From positions 1-7,251 of the forward strand of contig JAHEJE010000150.1 of NCBI GenBank assembly GCA_024639035.1: DNA of 7,251 nucleotides, read 5' to 3'. The notes beneath the pieces were generated by a model. That model saw only the letters and a program-made list of their open reading frames with translations, ran no database searches and had not been told where the DNA came from. The DNA comes from Alphaproteobacteria bacterium. GTDB lineage: Bacteria; Pseudomonadota; Alphaproteobacteria; Rhizobiales; Aestuariivirgaceae. The position numbers and the translations under genes are program-made. Of the stretch, positions 5,277-7,251 are shown piece after piece (position 1 is the first letter of the stretch; each line of letters begins with the position of its first letter).

Positions 5277-5801
5277 ATGCACAAAACACTCATGCCCGGC
5301 CAGCAGGTGCCGCCACTGTCCGTACCGCTGGTTGGCGGCGGTGATTTTATCCTCAACGTCGAAGCACCGGAGCATTTCACCGTCGTTCTGTTCTATCGTG
5401 GCCTTCATTGCCCGATCTGCCGCGGGCAATTGAGCGACTTCCAGGGCAAACTCAAGGACTTCGCCGATCTTGGGGTCGATGTCGTTGCGGTCAGCATGGA
5501 CAGCGCCGAGAGGGCAGAACAGACCCGCACGGAATGGCGCCTGGACAGCCTGAAGCTCGGGTATGGCATGGACGAGCAAACCGCCCGCGACTGGGGGCTC
5601 TATTTGTCTGACAAGGTGCAGGACAAGGAGCCGGCGGTGTTCAGCGAGCCCGGCGTGGCCATCGTGCGGCCAAACGGTGAACTTTATCACTGGTCGCTGC
5701 AAACCGCTCCGTTCGGCCGAGCCAAGGCTGCTGACATTGCCGGGGTGCTGAAATTCATCATCGAGAATGATTATCCCGTGCGAGGCCAGCGGGCGGCCTG
5801 A
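5277..5801 (+). CDS. Peroxiredoxin-like (AhpC/TSA, redoxin) family protein
   Basis: A 174-residue soluble thioredoxin-fold protein, most like the atypical PRX_like2 group. After an N-terminal segment with MPGQQVPPLSVPLVGG, strand VVLFYRGLHCPICRGQL (residues 36-52) carries Cys45 and Cys48 as a CPIC motif, where classical peroxiredoxins have a single peroxidatic Cys in TPVCT. Then come VDVVAVSMDSAERAEQTRTE (67-86), the usual second strand and helix, and the strand PGVAIVRPNGELYHWSLQ (125-142) with Arg131. It probably reduces peroxides or acts as a disulfide reductase in the cytoplasm; no signal peptide is present. The ATG at 5277 is chosen because GGAG lies 7 nt upstream; an upstream in-frame start at 5199 lacks a ribosome binding site and adds 26 low-complexity residues. 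It is transcribed alone and ends at a strong terminator. Confidence 0.87.
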   Translation: MHKTLMPGQQVPPLSVPLVGGGDFILNVEAPEHFTVVLFYRGLHCPICRGQLSDFQGKLKDFADLGVDVVAVSMDSAERAEQTRTEWRLDSLKLGYGMDEQTARDWGLYLSDKVQDKEPAVFSEPGVAIVRPNGELYHWSLQTAPFGRAKAADIAGVLKFIIENDYPVRGQRAA

Positions 5802-5825
5802 CACAGGTAGCGCAATTGACAAAGA

Positions 5826-5854
5826 AAAAGGGGACGCAAGGTGCGTCCCCTTTT
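5826..5854. terminator. Bidirectional rho-independent terminator between convergent genes
   Basis: A perfect 13-bp stem, AAAAGGGGACGCA / TGCGTCCCCTTTT with a 3-nt AGG loop, lies between the stop of the peroxiredoxin-like gene (5801) and the stop of the AGCS symporter (5874). In the plus direction the stem's T run continues into GTTTGTT; in the minus direction the run TTTT is followed by TCTTTG. It can therefore end both convergent transcripts. Confidence 0.92.
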
Positions 5855-5873
5855 GTTTGTTCAGGAGCAGAAG

Positions 5874-7251
5874 TCAGGCGTTCTTGTACTTCTTGATCTC
5901 ACCGCTCTTGATACGGGCGAGGTAACTCTCCAACTCGCGCTTGACGATCGGGGCGAGGAAGTAGAGCCCAAGGATGTTCGGTACGCAGATCAGGAAGACC
6001 AGGGCATCGGAGATGTCCAGGATCGGGCCAAGCTGGACGACACAGCCGAGCGCAACAAAGGCGCAGAACAACAGCTTGTAGATCGTCTGGCCCATGTTGC
6101 CTTCACCGAACAGATAGGTCCATCCCTTCAGGCCGTAATAAGACCAAGAGATCATTGTCGAGAAGGCAAACATCACACCGGCAAAGGCCAGCGGTATCGG
6201 GAACCAGGACAGCTGACGCTCGAAGGCGGCGGATGTCATCGCGATGCCCTTGGCGTCACCGGCAAAGTTCGGGTCAGCCACGGCGGAGGTGCCGATGACC
6301 AGCGCAGTGATCGTGCAGATGACGATGGTGTCGATGAACGGCTCGAGCAGCGAAACCATGCCCTCGGTGACAGGCTCGTTGGTGCGCACCGCCGAGTGGG
6401 CGATGGAGGCCGAACCGATGCCGGCCTCGTTTGAGAACACCGCACGCTGGAAGCCGATGATCAGGGCACCGAGAGCGCCGCCGGCAACGCCTTCGCCGGT
6501 CAATGCGCCGGAGAAGATATTGGCAATGGCCTGCGGGATCGACGAGAAGTTCATGAAGATGACGATCAGCGCAAAGAGGCAGTAGAAGATGGCCATGAAC
6601 GGCACGATCTTTTCGGTCACGCGGGCGATCGACTTGATGCCGCCGATGATGACGGCGAAGACGATTGCCGCCATGATCAGACCGACCAGCCAGCCAAGGC
6701 CGTCAAGGCCGCCGCCGGCGACGTTGTTCAACTGCACATAGGCCTGGTTCGACTGAAACATGTTGCCGATGCCAAGCGCACCGATAAAGATGCCGATGGC
6801 GTAGAACGTGCCCATGAACTTGCCGAAGCCTTCCATGCCGCGCTCGGTAAAGCCCTTGCGCAGATAGTACATCGGACCGCCGGAGACCGAGCCGTCGGGG
6901 TTTTCGTTACGATATTTGACGCCCAGCGTACATTCGACGAACTTGGTCGACATGCCGAGGAAGCCGGCCATGATCAGCCAGAACGTGGCGCCGGGGCCGC
7001 CGACGGTCACGGCAACGGCGACGCCGCCGATGTTACCGATGCCGACGGTGCCGGAGACCGCGGTTGCGAGCGCCTGGAAGTGCGAGACCTCGCCGTGATC
7101 ATTGGGGTTGGCATAATCGCCGCGAACCAACTCGATGGCGTGTTTGAAGCCGCGCAGGTTGATGAAGCCGAGGTAGATGGTGAAGAAAACGGCACCGATA
7201 ACCAGCCACAGCACAACCAGTGGCAGCTGTGCGCCGAAGACCGGGATCTTG
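5874..7251 (-). CDS. Alanine/glycine:cation symporter (AGCS) family protein, 5' end beyond the window
   Basis: The visible 458 residues form most of an inner-membrane sodium:amino-acid symporter with about ten helices. AGCS signatures are clear, in order: VIGAVFFTIYLGFINLRGFK; GEVSHFQALATAVSGTVGIG followed by NIGGVAVAV; GGPGATFWLIMAGFLGMSTK then FVECTLGVKYR; GGPMYYLRKGF; and the family hallmark FSNEAGIGSASIAHSAV followed by EGMVSLLEPFIDTIVICT. The family imports alanine or glycine with Na+ (or H+). The frame remains open to the right edge: the 12 codons before the first possible start (GTG 7214), reading KIPVFGAQLPLV, fit the usual upstream part of the family. The true start therefore lies outside and roughly 30-60 residues are missing. 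The C-terminus ends KKYKNA and is followed by the shared terminator. Regulation cannot be seen. Confidence 0.94.
   Translation of the reverse strand, partial: KIPVFGAQLPLVVLWLVIGAVFFTIYLGFINLRGFKHAIELVRGDYANPNDHGEVSHFQALATAVSGTVGIGNIGGVAVAVTVGGPGATFWLIMAGFLGMSTKFVECTLGVKYRNENPDGSVSGGPMYYLRKGFTERGMEGFGKFMGTFYAIGIFIGALGIGNMFQSNQAYVQLNNVAGGGLDGLGWLVGLIMAAIVFAVIIGGIKSIARVTEKIVPFMAIFYCLFALIVIFMNFSSIPQAIANIFSGALTGEGVAGGALGALIIGFQRAVFSNEAGIGSASIAHSAVRTNEPVTEGMVSLLEPFIDTIVICTITALVIGTSAVADPNFAGDAKGIAMTSAAFERQLSWFPIPLAFAGVMFAFSTMISWSYYGLKGWTYLFGEGNMGQTIYKLLFCAFVALGCVVQLGPILDISDALVFLICVPNILGLYFLAPIVKRELESYLARIKSGEIKKYKNA

Noticed and set aside
5271..5822. A 183-codon open frame antisense to the peroxiredoxin-like gene
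   Set aside because: It covers the conserved CPIC gene on the other strand and shows no domain.
5841..6434. A 197-codon open frame on the plus strand opposite the AGCS symporter
   Set aside because: It is antisense to strongly conserved symporter motifs, begins inside the terminator hairpin and has low-complexity charged sequence.
1..7251. CRISPR arrays, tRNA or rRNA genes, insertion sequences, phage or defence genes
   Set aside because: No spaced repeat array, cloverleaf, transposase motif or terminal inverted repeat was seen on either strand.

Overview
The window looks like a piece of an alphaproteobacterial chromosome. The basis is a moderately high GC content, dense compact genes, strong GGAG-type ribosome binding sites, and a gene mix (PotD-type binding protein, BCCT and AGCS sodium symporters, split YeeE/YedE transporter) familiar from marine and soil Hyphomicrobiales/Rhodobacterales. 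The taxon is inferred; no rRNA or tRNA gene is present.

Layout from left to right. (1) 1-526, minus strand: two adjacent halves of a split YeeE/YedE (TsuA/PmpAB-type) sulfur-compound transporter; the second half runs off the left edge. (2) 620-1947: an NmrA/SDR-like NAD(P)-binding protein (minus) and a TetR-family repressor (plus), divergent across 83 bp. That gap carries two copies of a TTGACA-N3-TGTCAA palindrome, one over the -35 box of the reductase promoter and one over the tetR start codon, so a small autoregulated redox/stress module is likely. (3) 1919-1943: a hairpin terminator inside the last codons of tetR, serving mainly the convergent transporter operon. (4) 1975-4774, minus strand: a two-gene operon in which a secreted PotD-like solute-binding protein comes first and a BCCT-family sodium-coupled transporter second. 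No ABC permease or ATPase is present. This pairing is the most unusual item here. (5) 4775-5276: no intact gene. It holds the operon leader with a GC-rich hairpin, a helically phased heptamer repeat, and a 5' fragment of an isocitrate lyase/PEP mutase family gene that still has its ribosome binding site and start codon. (6) 5277-5801, plus strand: a CxxC peroxiredoxin-like protein, followed by a strong bidirectional terminator at 5826-5854. (7) 5874-7251, minus strand: an AGCS sodium:alanine/glycine symporter whose N-terminus lies beyond the right edge.

The region mixes nutrient and osmolyte uptake (BCCT, AGCS, sulfur compounds) with small redox-related genes. No mobile element, CRISPR array or defence system was found. 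The reading is by eye; family assignments rest on recognised motifs, and ligands are not determined.
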